64,000 nt of DNA. Source: JALZUE01 sp051251725. Lineage in GTDB: Bacteria; Pseudomonadota; Gammaproteobacteria; Enterobacterales; Alteromonadaceae. Location of the stretch: positions 309,497 through 373,496 of the forward strand of contig JBPOFN010000001.1 in the NCBI GenBank assembly GCA_051251725.1. The letters run 5' to 3'. The notes under the pieces were generated by a model, which did no database searches, had not been told where the DNA came from, and saw only the letters and a list, made by a program, of their open reading frames with translations. A program made the position numbers and the translations under genes. Each line of letters begins with the position of its first letter. The stretch's first letter is position 1. Positions 63,479-64,000 of this stretch are shown here, piece after piece.

Positions 63479-63757
63479 ATGGACTCGTTAACAGACTTAT
63501 TCAATTTAACGCAAGTTGCTAGTTCAGCTAAGGCGAAACAAGATAAAAAGCCGAAACAGTTTTATCGCCAAACGCATCAGCAAGGTTTATCAAAACCTAA
63601 TAAGCAAATAGAAGTAGCAGAAGAATTGTCAGACTCAGCACAAGACAGGCGTTCTGGTGAAGATCGCCGATTAACCAGTAAAGACAGACATCGCCGATTC
63701 GAATACCGCTATAGTAAAGATCGTCGTCGCAGTAAAAATATTTTTGTCAAAGTTTAG
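63479..63757 (+). CDS. Small basic protein with DRRSGEDRR motif
   Basis: 92 residues with no signal peptide. The C-terminal half is very rich in Arg, Asp and Lys (DRRSGEDRRLTSKDRHRRFEYRYSKDRR). Short proteins with the DRRSGxDRR pattern are widespread in gammaproteobacteria and uncharacterised. A weak ribosome-binding site (GGTAAAG) precedes the ATG. Divergent from the TonB receptor. Confidence 0.65.
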   Translation: MDSLTDLFNLTQVASSAKAKQDKKPKQFYRQTHQQGLSKPNKQIEVAEELSDSAQDRRSGEDRRLTSKDRHRRFEYRYSKDRRRSKNIFVKV

Positions 63758-63842
63758 CTAACCACCGATAACATTAGTCTAGCTCTTCGAACTCCGTTAC
63801 TCGCTGAATATAACTTTCTCCATCAATATAGATTTAGAAAAC

Positions 63843-63870
63843 AAAAAAGGATGCCGAAGCATCCTTTTTT
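63843..63870. terminator. Strong terminator near the right edge
   Basis: A 12-bp stem AAAAAAGGATGC/GCATCCTTTTTT. On the minus strand the loop is C(UUCG)G, an exceptionally stable tetraloop, followed by T. It is placed as the terminator of the tuf-like gene that ends at 63899. Confidence 0.9.
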
Positions 63871-63898
63871 TAGTTCTTGTGTGTACTAAAGTTCGATA

Positions 63899-64000
63899 TT
63901 AAGCGATTACTTTAGATAGACCCGCAAGGATGCAGGAAATGCAAAAAACGCAGGAGCAGTTTTTTGTCAACACCAGCACCAACTGTACGGCTCTAGCTTC
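63899..64000 (-). pseudogene. tuf: Probable tuf (EF-Tu) 3' end carrying an insertion
   Basis: On the minus strand, 63969-63991 codes RTVGAGV and 63899-63916 codes SKVIA and a stop, the last residues of EF-Tu (RTVGAGVVSKVIA). Between them lie 49 extra nucleotides. Removing 63919-63967 restores GTT GTA TCT, the expected codons. The 9 nt before RTVGAGV also depart from the family (GAAGCTAGAGC instead of a GAAGGCGGC-like sequence), and its frame holds a TAG. Another frame is open across the whole segment to SKVIA. Only 100 nt are visible, so a real interrupted copy, a partial duplicate and an assembly artefact are all possible. Confidence 0.5.
63919..63967. repeat. 49-nt REP-like insert in the tuf-like end
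   Basis: It contains the stem CAAAAAACGC/GCAGTTTTTTG with an AGGA loop and one bulge, and the segment GGATGCAGGAAATGC. It shares GGATGCA and an AAAAAACGC arm with the inverted-repeat element at 40552-40634. Confidence 0.5.

Noticed and set aside
1..64000. tRNA, rRNA, prophage, insertion sequences
   Set aside because: None recognised by eye; a covariance-model scan would be needed to exclude a small RNA gene in the spacers.

Overview
The window is one stretch of a low-GC gammaproteobacterial chromosome. It most resembles a marine member of the Alteromonadales, and a Colwelliaceae/Thalassotalea-like organism is my best guess. That rests on the AT-rich coding sequence, the MSHA pilus genes, motX for a sodium-driven polar flagellum, panP in place of panD, the dksA-gluQRS-pcnB-folK-panBC order, and a lone chromosomal TraT-like lipoprotein. 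The genus is inference from gene content and style; no rRNA or tRNA gene was recognised.

Layout, left to right. 1-3.3 kb: the start of mshI (cut by the edge) and a csrD/mshH-type regulator, separated by a PLP enzyme gene on the other strand. 3.4-11.4 kb: traT-like, then rpsF-priB-rpsR-rplI with its terminator, a YdgA-like gene, rlmB, rnr and motX. 11.7-19.7 kb: an HD-GYP phosphodiesterase, erpA, a ClC channel, hemJ, an orphan solute-binding protein, pyrB and hemL. 19.8-26.2 kb: mrcB, hrpB and a DTW-domain gene. 26.3-34.1 kb is the most accessory-looking part: a choice-of-anchor I lipoprotein with a collagen-like segment, an orphan sugar-binding-type protein, a small STAS-like protein, pepB, a DUF1289 gene and an FG-GAP/ASPIC lipoprotein. 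34.4-42.5 kb: sfsA, then dksA-gluQRS-pcnB-folK-panB-panC, converging on panP, so most of the pantothenate route is together. 42.6-49.1 kb: a TrmB-family methyltransferase with a YadGH-type ABC exporter, folA, a SET-type MFS exporter and rplU-rpmA-obgE. 49.4-56.3 kb: ispB, a PqiA-like gene, a second orphan solute-binding protein, mdh divergent from argR, a Bax-like protein, a decayed alginate-lyase gene and a DyP peroxidase. 56.3-58.5 kb: a 77-bp tandem repeat, then glnK-amtB behind a recognisable sigma-54 promoter with two NtrC-like sites. 58.7-64 kb: a possible PEP-CTERM-like surface protein, a TPR-sulfotransferase, a FecA-like TonB receptor with a possible Fur site, a small basic protein and, at the edge, what looks like the 3' end of a tuf gene interrupted by a 49-nt insert.

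Most of the window is conserved housekeeping sequence. I found no phage, transposase, CRISPR array or complete defence system, and no convincing new multi-gene system. The observations most worth following are the interrupted tuf end with its REP-like insert and a possible relative at 40.55-40.63 kb, the 77-bp repeat, the broken alginate lyase, the two paralogous orphan solute-binding proteins, and the surface-protein/sulfotransferase pair near 59 kb.
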